Of a stretch of DNA of 64,000 bases, positions 1 to 7,759 are shown piece by piece. Under the pieces are notes generated by a model. That model ran no database searches. It saw only the letters and a program-made list of their open reading frames with translations, and was not told the DNA's origin. This DNA comes from Kineosporia corallincola (GTDB lineage: Bacteria > Actinomycetota > Actinomycetes > Actinomycetales > Kineosporiaceae). The stretch is taken from positions 372,001 to 436,000 of the forward strand of contig NZ_JAHBAY010000005.1 in NCBI RefSeq assembly GCF_018499875.1, written 5' to 3'. Both the position numbers and the translations under genes were made by a program. Positions within the stretch are counted from its first letter, which is position 1; every line of letters begins with the position of its first letter.

Positions 1-390
1 GTCCACCTCCAGGTGCGGGTGGCGCTCGGCGATCAGCGTCATCATGTCGGCCAGCAGGAACGGCGCCAGGGTGACGAAGAAGGCGATCCGGATGGTGCCG
101 CGCACCTGCTCGTCCATGCCGCGGGCGGAGTCGAGCGCCTCGTCGAGACTGCCGAGCACGGCCCGGGCATCGCCCAGCAGCTGCCGCCCGGCCGGGGTCA
201 GGGCCAGGCCCTTGGACCGCATCCGGATGAAAAGCTGCGCTCCGACCTGGTTCTCCAGCTGCGCCACCGCGGAGGACACGGCGGACTGGGCAACCAGGAG
301 GTTGGTGGCGGCCTGGGTCATGCTCAGGCAGGTGGCCGCCTCGACGAAGTAGCGCAGCTGCGCCAGCGTGATGTCCGCCTTGCGGGCCAT
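1..390 (-). CDS. LysR-family transcriptional regulator, N-terminal part (runs off the left edge)
   Basis: The minus strand from ATG at 390 is open to the window edge (130 codons). It begins MARKADITLAQLRYFVEAA and continues with the LysR winged helix-turn-helix pattern over residues 5-65 (MTQAATNLLVAQSAVSSAVA, then LENQVGAQLFIR and LTPAGRQLL). The start of the effector-binding domain follows (RIAFFVTLAPFLLADMM). A GGAG lies a few bases upstream of the ATG. The gene diverges from the ABC transporter operon starting at 752, the usual layout for a LysR protein controlling its neighbour. By inference it senses the imported compound or a product of its breakdown. The C-terminal half is outside the window, so completeness is unknown. 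Confidence 0.9.
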   Translation of the reverse strand, partial: MARKADITLAQLRYFVEAATCLSMTQAATNLLVAQSAVSSAVAQLENQVGAQLFIRMRSKGLALTPAGRQLLGDARAVLGSLDEALDSARGMDEQVRGTIRIAFFVTLAPFLLADMMTLIAERHPHLEVD

Positions 391-751
391 GGGTCTCCAC
401 TCCGAGGCAGGGGGCGGGCCATCCGGCCCGCGCGGTCAGACCGGAAGACCACATCTGGATTTCCGATCCGCCCCGGCACTGTCGCCGATTCACCCGTCGT
501 TCGTCAAAGACGGCTCCACCTGCGGCAATCCCTTCAGGTTTCGGCCATGTTTCCCAACCGTTAGCGGCGTGCTTCATCAGAAGAACAGATGTCCTTCCCC
601 ACTGAATCCAGTTTTTACTCAGCAAGAATCCGCTCTTACGCTGATGCCCGGCCCGACGAAGTACCCCTGCCCCACGGCCGTCCGGCCCTACTGCCCATCG
701 ACGATCGCGACCGGCTCCCCCGGTGACGCGATCCCTGCGCGGAGGTCCCCC
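391..751 (+). promoter_or_regulatory. Divergent intergenic region with a candidate promoter for the ABC operon
   Basis: This 361-nt gap separates the divergent LysR gene and the binding-protein gene. A plausible plus-strand promoter is TTTACT at 614-619, a 17-nt spacer, and TACGCT (a TANNNT -10) at 637-642, leaving a leader of about 100 nt before the ATG at 752. The gap should also hold the LysR operator, but I could not single out a convincing T-N11-A site by eye. No coding sequence with convincing character was seen in it. Confidence 0.4.
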
Positions 752-2128
752 ATGCGCTTTCCCCGACGTCGCACCACCACGGTCACCGGCGCGGTGTTCG
801 CCGCCGTGTCGCTGACGCTGGCCGGCTGCGCCGACACCGGCAGCTCCACCACCGGTTCCGCCGCCTCCGGCACCGATCTGCCCGCCGACTACCTGAGCGC
901 GGCGAAGACCTTCTCCGAGGCGCTGAACACCGGCGGCGAGAAGCTCGGCGGCACCGTGACCGTCGTCGGCACCCTGAGCGGGGCTGAGAAGGAGCGCCTG
1001 CTCTCGACCTTCGCGCCGTTCGAGGAGGCCACCGGGATCAAGGTCGACTACACCGGCACCGAGGACTACGCCACGGTCGTGCAGTCCGGCGTGGACTCCG
1101 GCAACCCGGTCGACGTGATGACCGTGACCAGCCTGGCGATGGTCAAGCAGTACGCCGAGTCCGGCGACCTGAAGGACGTCGGCGAGATCGTCGGCGAGGA
1201 CACGCTGAAGAAGAACTTCGGCCAGGGCCTGATCGACGCCGCCAGCGTGGACGACAAGACCTACGGCATCTACATGTCGATGGACAACTTCATGGTCTGG
1301 TACAACCCGGACACCTACGACGGCCCGACCGACGGCACCTGGGACGACCTGACGAAGTGGACCGACGAGCAGGCCTCCTCCGGCACCGCTCCCTGGTGCC
1401 TGGGCCTGAGCGCGGGCGCCAGCACCGGCTGGCCGGGCGCCTTCATGGTGCTCAACCAGCTGGTCAAGTCGGCCGGCCCGGACGTCGCGAACGGCCTGGC
1501 CACCGGTGAGACCAAGTGGACCGACCCGGAGGTCAAGGCCGCCTTCCAGACCGTCGGCGACCTGATCCAGAAGGACGGCTCGGTCTACGGCGGCGCCTCC
1601 GCCGCCCTGTCCACCGAGCAGGGCGCGGCCGGCAACGGCATGTACACCGACCCGCAGCAGTGCTCGCTGTTCGAGTGGGGCACCTACGGCGCCGCCACCC
1701 TGATCGCCGGCAACTCCGAGGTCAAGGCCGGCGAGAACCTCGACTTCATGCCGATCCCGGCGAGCAACGAGAAGTACGCCGACACCGAGGCCTACACCGG
1801 CACCGTGGTCTCCGCCTTCTCCGACCGTCCCGAGGTCAAGGCGTTCCTCAAGTACATGGCCTCCGACGAGGAGCAGACCCTGATCGCGGCCACCGGCAAC
1901 TACGTGGCCCCGAACAGCAACGTGCCCACCGAGGCCTACCCGAACGAGCTGCTCAAGCGGATCTCGACGGACATGCTGAGCAAGGACCTGACGCCGCTGC
2001 CGAGCAGCACCATCGACACCAGCGTCCGCTCCACCCTGTACACCGCCTTCTCGAACTTCGTGCAGGACCCGACCACCCTGGACGCCGACCTGAAGACGAT
2101 CGACGACGCCCAGGCCGCTCTCGGCTGA
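752..2128 (+). CDS. ABC transporter substrate-binding lipoprotein (CUT1 / family 1 type)
   Basis: 458-residue extracellular solute-binding protein. I chose ATG 752 because GGAGG sits at 741-745 and the protein then opens with a lipoprotein signal peptide (basic MRFPRRR, hydrophobic stretch, lipobox LAGC with the lipidated Cys near residue 26). The frame is open further upstream, but that part has no signal-like character. The mature part shows the family 1 pattern: FAPFEEATGIKVDYTGTEDY, the hinge region, and a late FLKYMASDEEQ stretch. It should sit on the outer face of the membrane and deliver ligand to the two permeases encoded next. Family 1 proteins mostly bind sugars or polyols. The catabolic genes downstream suggest a nitrogen-containing ligand instead, but the ligand cannot be read from sequence. 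Confidence 0.93.
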   Translation: MRFPRRRTTTVTGAVFAAVSLTLAGCADTGSSTTGSAASGTDLPADYLSAAKTFSEALNTGGEKLGGTVTVVGTLSGAEKERLLSTFAPFEEATGIKVDYTGTEDYATVVQSGVDSGNPVDVMTVTSLAMVKQYAESGDLKDVGEIVGEDTLKKNFGQGLIDAASVDDKTYGIYMSMDNFMVWYNPDTYDGPTDGTWDDLTKWTDEQASSGTAPWCLGLSAGASTGWPGAFMVLNQLVKSAGPDVANGLATGETKWTDPEVKAAFQTVGDLIQKDGSVYGGASAALSTEQGAAGNGMYTDPQQCSLFEWGTYGAATLIAGNSEVKAGENLDFMPIPASNEKYADTEAYTGTVVSAFSDRPEVKAFLKYMASDEEQTLIAATGNYVAPNSNVPTEAYPNELLKRISTDMLSKDLTPLPSSTIDTSVRSTLYTAFSNFVQDPTTLDADLKTIDDAQAALG

Positions 2129-2138
2129 CGAATGAGGC

Positions 2139-2178
2139 CGCCCCGGGCCCGATCACACCGCTGATCGGGCCCGGGGCG
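2139..2178 (+). terminator. Strong GC hairpin between binding-protein and permease genes (attenuating terminator)
   Basis: A perfect 17-bp inverted repeat (2139-2155 with 2162-2178) and a 6-nt loop lie 11 nt after the binding-protein stop codon. No U-tract follows. Such stem-loops after a binding-protein gene usually stabilise its mRNA 3' end or attenuate read-through, so that the lipoprotein is made in excess over the permeases. The role here is inferred from position. Confidence 0.7.
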
Positions 2179-2225
2179 CCTGTCCCGGTCCCGAAACCCA
2201 CCGATCCCCCACCGGAGCCGTCCCT

Positions 2226-3194
2226 GTGAACTCCACGCCGTTGTTCTCCCTCGTCGCAGGGGTTTTCGTGATCCCCGCACTGGTTCTGCTCTGGCTGGCC
2301 CTGGGTGAACGGCTCCTGAACCTGCTGCCCGCCCGCGCGCAGGACCGCGTGCGCCCGTGGATCTGGCTCGCCGTCCCGCTGCTGCTGGGCGGCACCATCC
2401 TGCTGTACCCGCTGGTGCAGACCCTGATCATGTCGTTCCAGAACCGTTCCGGTGACGGCTTCGTCGGTCTGGACAACTACGGCTGGGTGCTCAGTGAGCA
2501 GATCCGCCCGGTGCTGGTGAACAACCTGGTCTGGCTGATCGTTCTGCCGCTGATCACGCTGGTCATCGGTCTGGTGGTCGCCGCGCTGGCCGACCGGGTG
2601 CGCTACGAGTGGCTGGTCCGCACCGTGATGATCCTGCCGATGGCGATCTCGTTCTCGGCCGCCGCCGTCATCTGGCGGCTGATGTACGCCTACCAGCCCT
2701 CCGGTGCCGCGCAGACCGGCACGCTCAACGGCGTCCTCAATGCCCTGGGGCTGGAGACCGAACCGTTCCTGTCCGACCCCGCGGTGACCACCTGGGCGCT
2801 GATCGCGATCGGTGTGTGGATGTCGACCGGCACCGCGATGCTCATGCTCTCGGCGGCGATCAAGAACGTCGACCACTCCACCCTGGAGGCCGCCCGCCTG
2901 GACGGCGCCGGTGAGCTGCGCGCCTTCTGGCACATCGCGATCCCGCAGATCGCGCCCACCATCATCGTCGTCTACACCACGCAGGTGATCTTCGCGCTGA
3001 AGATCTTCGACATCGTGTACACGATGACCAACGGCGCGTTCGACACCAACGTCATCGCCAACCGGATGTACGCGGAGCTGTTCCAGGCCCGCGACTACGG
3101 CCACGCCTCGGCCATCGCCGTGGTGCTGCTGATCGTGGCGATCCCGATCATCGTCGTCAACGTCCGCCAGTTCCGCGAGGAGAACGCCCGATGA
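2226..3194 (+). CDS. ABC transporter permease (MalF/UgpA type)
   Basis: 322-residue integral membrane protein, first of a permease pair. The start is GTG 2226 with GGAG at 2214-2217. Hydrophobic segments run from residue 7 onward, including two extra N-terminal helices typical of MalF/UgpA proteins. The binding-protein-dependent transport signature (EAA loop) is at about residues 219-242 (LEAARLDGAGELRAFWHIAI), the cytoplasmic loop that docks on the ATPase. The gene overlaps the next permease by 4 nt. No ATPase gene is present in this operon. In actinomycetes such systems often use a shared MsiK-type ATPase encoded elsewhere, which I assume here. Confidence 0.92.
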   Translation: MNSTPLFSLVAGVFVIPALVLLWLALGERLLNLLPARAQDRVRPWIWLAVPLLLGGTILLYPLVQTLIMSFQNRSGDGFVGLDNYGWVLSEQIRPVLVNNLVWLIVLPLITLVIGLVVAALADRVRYEWLVRTVMILPMAISFSAAAVIWRLMYAYQPSGAAQTGTLNGVLNALGLETEPFLSDPAVTTWALIAIGVWMSTGTAMLMLSAAIKNVDHSTLEAARLDGAGELRAFWHIAIPQIAPTIIVVYTTQVIFALKIFDIVYTMTNGAFDTNVIANRMYAELFQARDYGHASAIAVVLLIVAIPIIVVNVRQFREENAR

Positions 3195-4093
3195 GCGCCA
3201 CCACCGAGGCAGCGCGCCCGGAAACCGTCACCCGGAAGCCGGTTCCGCGCGCCCGCCGGCACTTCTCCCCCTGGCGCGGGGTGATCCACGTGATCCTGAT
3301 CAGTGTGTGCGTGGCCTGGATCGTGCCGCTGATCGGCCTGATCGTGTACTCGTTCCGCACCATCTCGGACTCGGCCACGAACGGCTGGTGGAACGCCTTC
3401 CTCAAGCCGTGGTTCACCATGACCAACTACCAGGACGCGTGGAACACCGGCGGTATCGGCCGGGCCATCCTGAACAGCACGCTGATCACCCTGCCCACCA
3501 CCGCGATCACCGTCGTGGTCTGCGCCGTGTGCGCGTACACCCTGGCCCGCATGCGGTTCCGCGGCCGGATGACGATCCTGGCGGTCGTGGTCAGCCTGCT
3601 CGTGGTGCCGCCGCAGCTGACCCTGGTGCCGCTGCTGCGCCTGTTCGGCACCCTCGGCCTGACCGGCGAGCTGCCCAGCGTGTGGCTGTTCCAGGCCGGT
3701 TTCGTGATCCCGTTCGGGACCTACCTGCTGCACGGCTTCTTCCGGGCCTTCCCGGAGGAGCTGCTGGAGGCCGCCGCGCTGGACGGCGCCAGTGTGCCCC
3801 GCACGTTCTTCAGCATCGTGCTGCCCACCAGCGTCCCGATCATGGTGGCCCTGGCCATCATCCAGTTCATGTGGTCGTGGAACGACCTGCTCGTGCCCCT
3901 GCTCTTCCTCGGCGGCGGCGCCGACGTGGCCCCGGCCACCGTGCAGATCGCCGGCCTCGTGCAGTCCACCGGCGGCGGCCTCAACTCGCTGTCCGCGGCC
4001 GCGCTGATGTCCATGATCCCGCCCGTGGTGGTCACTCTCGCGCTCCAGCGCTACTTCGTCCGCGGCATTCTGGGCGGCGCCGTCAAGGGGTGA
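3191..4093 (+). CDS. ABC transporter permease (MalG/UgpE type)
   Basis: 300-residue inner-membrane permease, partner of the preceding gene. The ATG at 3191 overlaps the previous stop as ATGA, so translation is coupled. A basic cytoplasmic N-terminus is followed by about six hydrophobic segments. The EAA loop is at residues 192-213 (LEAAALDGASVPRTFFSIVL). The late PxxxxxLQRYFVRG stretch is the usual MalG-type C-terminus. Together with the binding lipoprotein and the other permease it should form the import channel. A hairpin follows the stop codon. Confidence 0.92.
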   Translation: MSATTEAARPETVTRKPVPRARRHFSPWRGVIHVILISVCVAWIVPLIGLIVYSFRTISDSATNGWWNAFLKPWFTMTNYQDAWNTGGIGRAILNSTLITLPTTAITVVVCAVCAYTLARMRFRGRMTILAVVVSLLVVPPQLTLVPLLRLFGTLGLTGELPSVWLFQAGFVIPFGTYLLHGFFRAFPEELLEAAALDGASVPRTFFSIVLPTSVPIMVALAIIQFMWSWNDLLVPLLFLGGGADVAPATVQIAGLVQSTGGGLNSLSAAALMSMIPPVVVTLALQRYFVRGILGGAVKG

Positions 4094-4096
4094 GAT

Positions 4097-4141
4097 CGAT
4101 GGACGACGAAGGGCTCGCGCCGGGCTCCCCGTCGTCCATCG
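4097..4141 (+). terminator. Hairpin terminator after the ABC operon
   Basis: A 12-bp inverted repeat (4097-4108 with 4130-4141, arms cgatggacgacg and cgtcgtccatcg) starts 3 nt after the permease stop codon. The intervening 21 nt are GC-rich and can pair further. There is no U-run, as is common in high-G+C actinomycetes. It probably separates the transporter operon from the monooxygenase operon. Confidence 0.65.
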
Positions 4142-4179
4142 GCATCTGGAAATCTGATCCAGAGCGCCGAAAACATGTG

Positions 4180-4222
4180 TTGGACAGAAGTAAGACGCTT
4201 GCTCAGGATTGAAAACGCAAGC
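4180..4222 (+). promoter_or_regulatory. Candidate promoter with overlapping inverted repeat for the monooxygenase operon
   Basis: TTGGAC at 4180-4185, an 18-nt spacer and CAGGAT at 4204-4209 make a reasonable sigma70-type promoter. An inverted repeat, GCTTGC at 4197-4202 and GCAAGC at 4217-4222, is centred on the -10 element and could be an operator. Both were identified by eye. Confidence 0.4.
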
Positions 4223-4248
4223 ATTGATGACTTTTCGTGGAGGTTCTG

Positions 4249-5508
4249 GTGTCACACCAAGAGGTTGAGGTCCTCGTCGTCGGCGGGGGCCAGGCCGGTG
4301 TGGCGATGAGCGAGCACCTGCTGAACGCCGGTGTCTCGCATCTCGTCCTGGAGCGCGGCCGGGTGGCCGAGCGCTGGCGGTCGGAGCGCTGGGACTCGCT
4401 GGTGGCCAACGGCCCGTCGTGGCACGACCGCTTCCCCGGCCTGGAGTTCCCGCGCACCGGCCCGGACGGCTTCGCCCCCAAGGAGGAGGTCGCCGACTAC
4501 TTCGAGGCCTACGTGCGGCACCTCGACGCGCCGGTGCGCACCGGTGTCGAGGTGACCTCGGTGCGACGGCACGAGGGACGCCCGGGCTTTCGGGCGCAGA
4601 CCTCCGAGGGCACGATCGACGCCCGGTTCGTGGTGGCCGCGACCGGCCCGTTCCAGAAGCCGGTGATCCCGGCGATCGTGCCCGAGGACGCGGTGCCCAC
4701 CCAGATCCACTCCAGCTCCTACCGCAACCCGCAGCAGCTGGCCGAGGGCGCGGTGCTGGTGGTCGGCGCCGGCTCGTCCGGTGTGCAGATCGCCGACGAG
4801 CTCCAGCGCTCGGGCCGCCAGGTGTACCTGTCGGTGGGCCCGCACGACCGGCCCCCGCGCAGCTACCGCGGCCGCGACTTCGTCTGGTGGCTGGGCGTTC
4901 TGGGCCTGTGGGACATGGAGACCCCGCCGGCCGGCGCCGAGCACGTCACGATCGCCGTCAGCGGCGCGCGCGGCGGCGAGACCGTCGACTTCCGCAACCT
5001 GGCCGCGCAGGGCATCCGGCTGGTCGGGCGCACCAGCTCGTACGCCGACGGCGTGGTCGGTTTCGCCGCCGACCTGGGCGACAACATCAAGGGCGGCGAC
5101 GCCAACCTGCTGGCCCTGCTCGACGCGGCCGACGCCTACGTCGAGCGCAACGGCCTCGACCTGCCGGAGGAGCCCGCGCTGCGCGAGCTCGGCCCCGACC
5201 CGGCGAGCGTCACCGACCCGACCCTGGAGCTCGACCTGGCCGCGGCGGGCGTCACCACGATCGTCTGGGCCACCGGCTTCCGCACCGACTACGGCTGGCT
5301 CGAGGTGCCCGGCGCCGTCGACGAGGCGGGCAAACCCGTTCACCGGCGCGGCGTCTCGGCGGAGCCCGGCGTGTACTTCGTCGGCCTGCCCTGGCTCTCG
5401 CGCCGCGGCTCCAGCTTCATCTGGGGCTGCTGGCACGACGCCAAGCACGTGGCCGGTCACATCTCCACCCAGCTGAACTACGTTGCCTACCAGGGGGTCC
5501 AGGCATGA
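4249..5508 (+). CDS. Flavin-containing monooxygenase (FAD/NADPH, CzcO-like)
   Basis: 419-residue cytoplasmic flavoprotein. I prefer GTG 4249 to the in-frame GTG 4237, because GGAGG (4239-4243) stands 5 nt before 4249 and inside the longer version. The FAD-binding Rossmann motif VVGGGQAG is at residues 8-15, an FMO-like IHSSSY segment lies near residue 155, and the second dinucleotide motif VVGAGSSGVQIADEL is near residue 170. A conserved WATGF stretch and a late GVYFVGLPWLSRRGSSF segment follow. The family oxygenates soft nucleophiles such as amines and sulfides, or performs Baeyer-Villiger reactions. It is the first gene of a coupled four-gene operon (Rid protein, DUF1028, M20 hydrolase), which suggests oxidation of an amine or N-substituted substrate. 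The substrate is not known. Confidence 0.88.
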   Translation: MSHQEVEVLVVGGGQAGVAMSEHLLNAGVSHLVLERGRVAERWRSERWDSLVANGPSWHDRFPGLEFPRTGPDGFAPKEEVADYFEAYVRHLDAPVRTGVEVTSVRRHEGRPGFRAQTSEGTIDARFVVAATGPFQKPVIPAIVPEDAVPTQIHSSSYRNPQQLAEGAVLVVGAGSSGVQIADELQRSGRQVYLSVGPHDRPPRSYRGRDFVWWLGVLGLWDMETPPAGAEHVTIAVSGARGGETVDFRNLAAQGIRLVGRTSSYADGVVGFAADLGDNIKGGDANLLALLDAADAYVERNGLDLPEEPALRELGPDPASVTDPTLELDLAAAGVTTIVWATGFRTDYGWLEVPGAVDEAGKPVHRRGVSAEPGVYFVGLPWLSRRGSSFIWGCWHDAKHVAGHISTQLNYVAYQGVQA

Positions 5509-5936
5509 ACGAGACCATCGTCGTGGGCGGCCACCAGCGCATCCGCCCGTTCAACACCAGCGTCACCTACCCCGAGCAGAACCTCGACAACGACCTGTGC
5601 CAGGCCGTGGTCGCGGGCAACACGGTGTATGTGCGCGGCCAGATCGGGCAGAACCTCGACACCAGCGAGTCGGTCGGCATCGGCGACGTGGGCGCCCAGA
5701 CCGAGCAGGCGATGGCCAACATCGCCATGCTGCTGGGCGAGGCCGGCGCGACGATCGAGCACCTGGTGAAACTGACCATCTACATCGTGGATCCGCGCTA
5801 CCGGGAGACCGTGTACCGGGTGATCGGCCGCCACACCAAGGGTGTTCACCCGATCTCGACCGGCATCGTGGTGTCCGCGCTGGCCCGCCCGGAGTGGCTG
5901 GTCGAGGTCGACGCGATCGCGGTGATCCCGTCATGA
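5505..5936 (+). CDS. Rid-family (RidA/YjgF/YER057c) protein lacking the canonical Arg
   Basis: 143-residue Rid-fold protein whose ATG overlaps the monooxygenase stop (ATGA). Family features are the central GNTVYVRGQIGQ strand, the ANIAMLLGEAGATIEHLVKL helix, and the C-terminal VEVDAIAVIP strand containing the conserved acidic residue. Archetypal RidA hydrolyses reactive enamines/imines and uses an Arg in a PARS-like segment. Here the matching segment reads HPISTG, so that Arg appears absent. This places it in a Rid subfamily that is not expected to have classical 2-imine deaminase activity. Coupling to an FMO and an amidohydrolase suggests it handles an intermediate of the FMO reaction. That role is inferred. 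Confidence 0.9.
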   Translation: MNETIVVGGHQRIRPFNTSVTYPEQNLDNDLCQAVVAGNTVYVRGQIGQNLDTSESVGIGDVGAQTEQAMANIAMLLGEAGATIEHLVKLTIYIVDPRYRETVYRVIGRHTKGVHPISTGIVVSALARPEWLVEVDAIAVIPS

Positions 5937-6601
5937 CGTTCTCCGTGCTCGGCACCGACAGCTCCGGCGCCGTCGGGATCGCCGTCTCGTCCTCCTCCCC
6001 CGCCGTCGCCGCCCGGTGCGTGCACCTGCGGGCCGGGGTGGGCGGCGCCTCCTCGCAGAACATCACCGACCCCCGGCTGGGCACCGAGCTTCTGGACGCC
6101 CTGAGCTCCGGTCTGGTTGCGCGGGAGGCACTCTCGCGGGTGGTCACCGGCCGCGAACTGATCGAGCACCGCCAGCTCACGGTGCTGGAGGTGAATGGCC
6201 AGGGCGCCGCCTTCTCCGGCGCGAACACCCTCGGCGTGCACCACACCGTGGTCGGCGACCAGGTGGTCGCGGCCGGCAACCTGCTCGCCTCTCCCGGCGT
6301 GATCGACGCCGTGGCAGCGGCTTTCGAGCAGTCCACCGGCGATCTGGAGACCCGGTTGCTGCTGGCCCTGGAGGCCGGGCTGGCCGCCGGCGGCGAGGCC
6401 GGGCCGGTGCGCTCGGCCGGGCTGTCCGTCGTGCGCGAGGTGGCGTGGCGCGAGACCGACCTGCGTGTCGACTGGAGCGACACCCCGATCGCGGAACTGC
6501 GCACCCTGCTGGAGGTCTGGCTGCCGCAGCGCGACGCCTACGTGACCCGCGGGCTGAATCCGGAGGCCGCTCCGTCGTACGGGGTCCCGGGCGATGAGTG
6601 A
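5933..6601 (+). CDS. DUF1028-family protein (Ntn-hydrolase-like fold)
   Basis: 222 residues, with the ATG overlapping the Rid gene stop by 4 nt. The N-terminus MTFSVLGTDSSGAVGIAVSS, then GVGGASSQN and the LGVHHTVVGDQVVAAGNLL stretch, are characteristic of DUF1028. This family resembles N-terminal-nucleophile hydrolases and has no firmly established reaction known to me. It recurs beside Rid proteins and hydrolases, so a hydrolytic step in the same pathway is a fair inference. The C-terminal part (TPIAELRTLLEVWLPQRDAY) looks like the peptidoglycan-binding-like tail seen in longer members. No signal peptide is visible. Confidence 0.85.
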   Translation: MTFSVLGTDSSGAVGIAVSSSSPAVAARCVHLRAGVGGASSQNITDPRLGTELLDALSSGLVAREALSRVVTGRELIEHRQLTVLEVNGQGAAFSGANTLGVHHTVVGDQVVAAGNLLASPGVIDAVAAAFEQSTGDLETRLLLALEAGLAAGGEAGPVRSAGLSVVREVAWRETDLRVDWSDTPIAELRTLLEVWLPQRDAYVTRGLNPEAAPSYGVPGDE

Positions 6602-7721
6602 TCTGCGCGAGGCCGCCGCCCGCACGGTCTCCGGTGACGCCGAACGGCTGATCGCCCTGTCCGAGCAGCTGCACGCGCACCCCGAGACGGCGTGGGAGGA
6701 ACATCAATCCTCCCGATGGGTGGCCGAGACGCTCTCCGAGGCGGGCTTTTCCGTCGTCCCTGAGTTTCTGGGGCTGGAGACCGCGTTTCTGGCGACCTAC
6801 GGCAGCGGCCCGTTCCGGCTGGGCCTGTGCGCCGAGTACGACGCGCTGCCCGGGCTCGGCCACGCCTGCGGGCACAACCTGATCTCGGCCATCACGGTCG
6901 GCGCCGCCCGGGCTCTGGCCCCGCTCGCGGACGCCGCCGGGCTGACCGTCGAGGTCTACGGCACCCCGGCCGAGGAGGGTGGCGGCGGCAAGATCGAGCT
7001 GCTGGAGCGCGGCGCGTTCCAGGGCCTCGACCTGGCGATGATGGCGCACCCGGCACCGGTCGACGTGGCCGAGGCCGAGCCGTTCGCGGTGTCGCACTCG
7101 CACGTGTCCTACCGGGGGAAGGCCGCGCACGCGGCGGCCTACCCGGAGCAGGGCGTCAACGCCGCCGACGCGTTCACCCTGGCCCAGGTCGCGATCGGGC
7201 TTCTGCGCCAGCAGCTTCCGCCGAGCGTGCGGGTGCACGGCGTGATGACCAACGGCGGCGAGGCGCCCAACGCGATCCCGGCGCACACCGAGGGACGCTG
7301 GTACGTGCGGGCGTCCTCGCTGGCCGAGCTGAGCGCCACCGAGGAGAAGGTCCGGCGCTGCTTCGAGGCCGGGGCCCTGGCCACCGGGGCCACGCTCGAC
7401 ATCACCCCGGAGAGCAAGCCGTACGACGGGTTCCGCACCTACCAGCCGGCTCTGGACGCCTACCGGCGCAACGCCCGGTCGCTGGGCCGGGTGTTCGACG
7501 ACGCCTCCCCCGCCCGCAGCATGAACCGGGCGTCCACCGACATGGGCAACGTGTCCCAGGTGGTGCCGGCGATCCATCCGTACATCGGCATCGGCTCGCT
7601 GCCGGCGCTGAACCACCAGCCGGAGTTCGCGGCGCACTGCGTCGGGGCGGACGCCGAGAAGGCACTGCTCGACGCCGCCACCGCCCTGGCCTGGACGGCG
7701 CTCGATCTGGCCACGCACTGA
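6594..7721 (+). CDS. M20D-family metal-dependent amidohydrolase (AbgB / aminoacylase-like)
   Basis: 375-residue cytoplasmic amidohydrolase, overlapping the DUF1028 gene by 8 nt. Metal ligands are visible in HACGHN (about residue 91), the EEGGGGK segment with the catalytic Glu pair, and MMAHPAP. TDMGNVSQVVPAIHPY is a hallmark of the M20D branch, which releases amino acids or amines from N-acyl or aminobenzoyl conjugates. The dimerisation (lid) domain lies between these motifs (SHVSYRGKAAHAAAYPEQGV). It is the last gene of the FMO operon and probably cleaves an amide bond before or after the oxidation step. The exact substrate is unknown. Confidence 0.92.
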   Translation: MSDLREAAARTVSGDAERLIALSEQLHAHPETAWEEHQSSRWVAETLSEAGFSVVPEFLGLETAFLATYGSGPFRLGLCAEYDALPGLGHACGHNLISAITVGAARALAPLADAAGLTVEVYGTPAEEGGGGKIELLERGAFQGLDLAMMAHPAPVDVAEAEPFAVSHSHVSYRGKAAHAAAYPEQGVNAADAFTLAQVAIGLLRQQLPPSVRVHGVMTNGGEAPNAIPAHTEGRWYVRASSLAELSATEEKVRRCFEAGALATGATLDITPESKPYDGFRTYQPALDAYRRNARSLGRVFDDASPARSMNRASTDMGNVSQVVPAIHPYIGIGSLPALNHQPEFAAHCVGADAEKALLDAATALAWTALDLATH

Positions 7722-7759
7722 CGCTTGGGAATGGCAGGGTCGGTGATTATCGTGATCAC

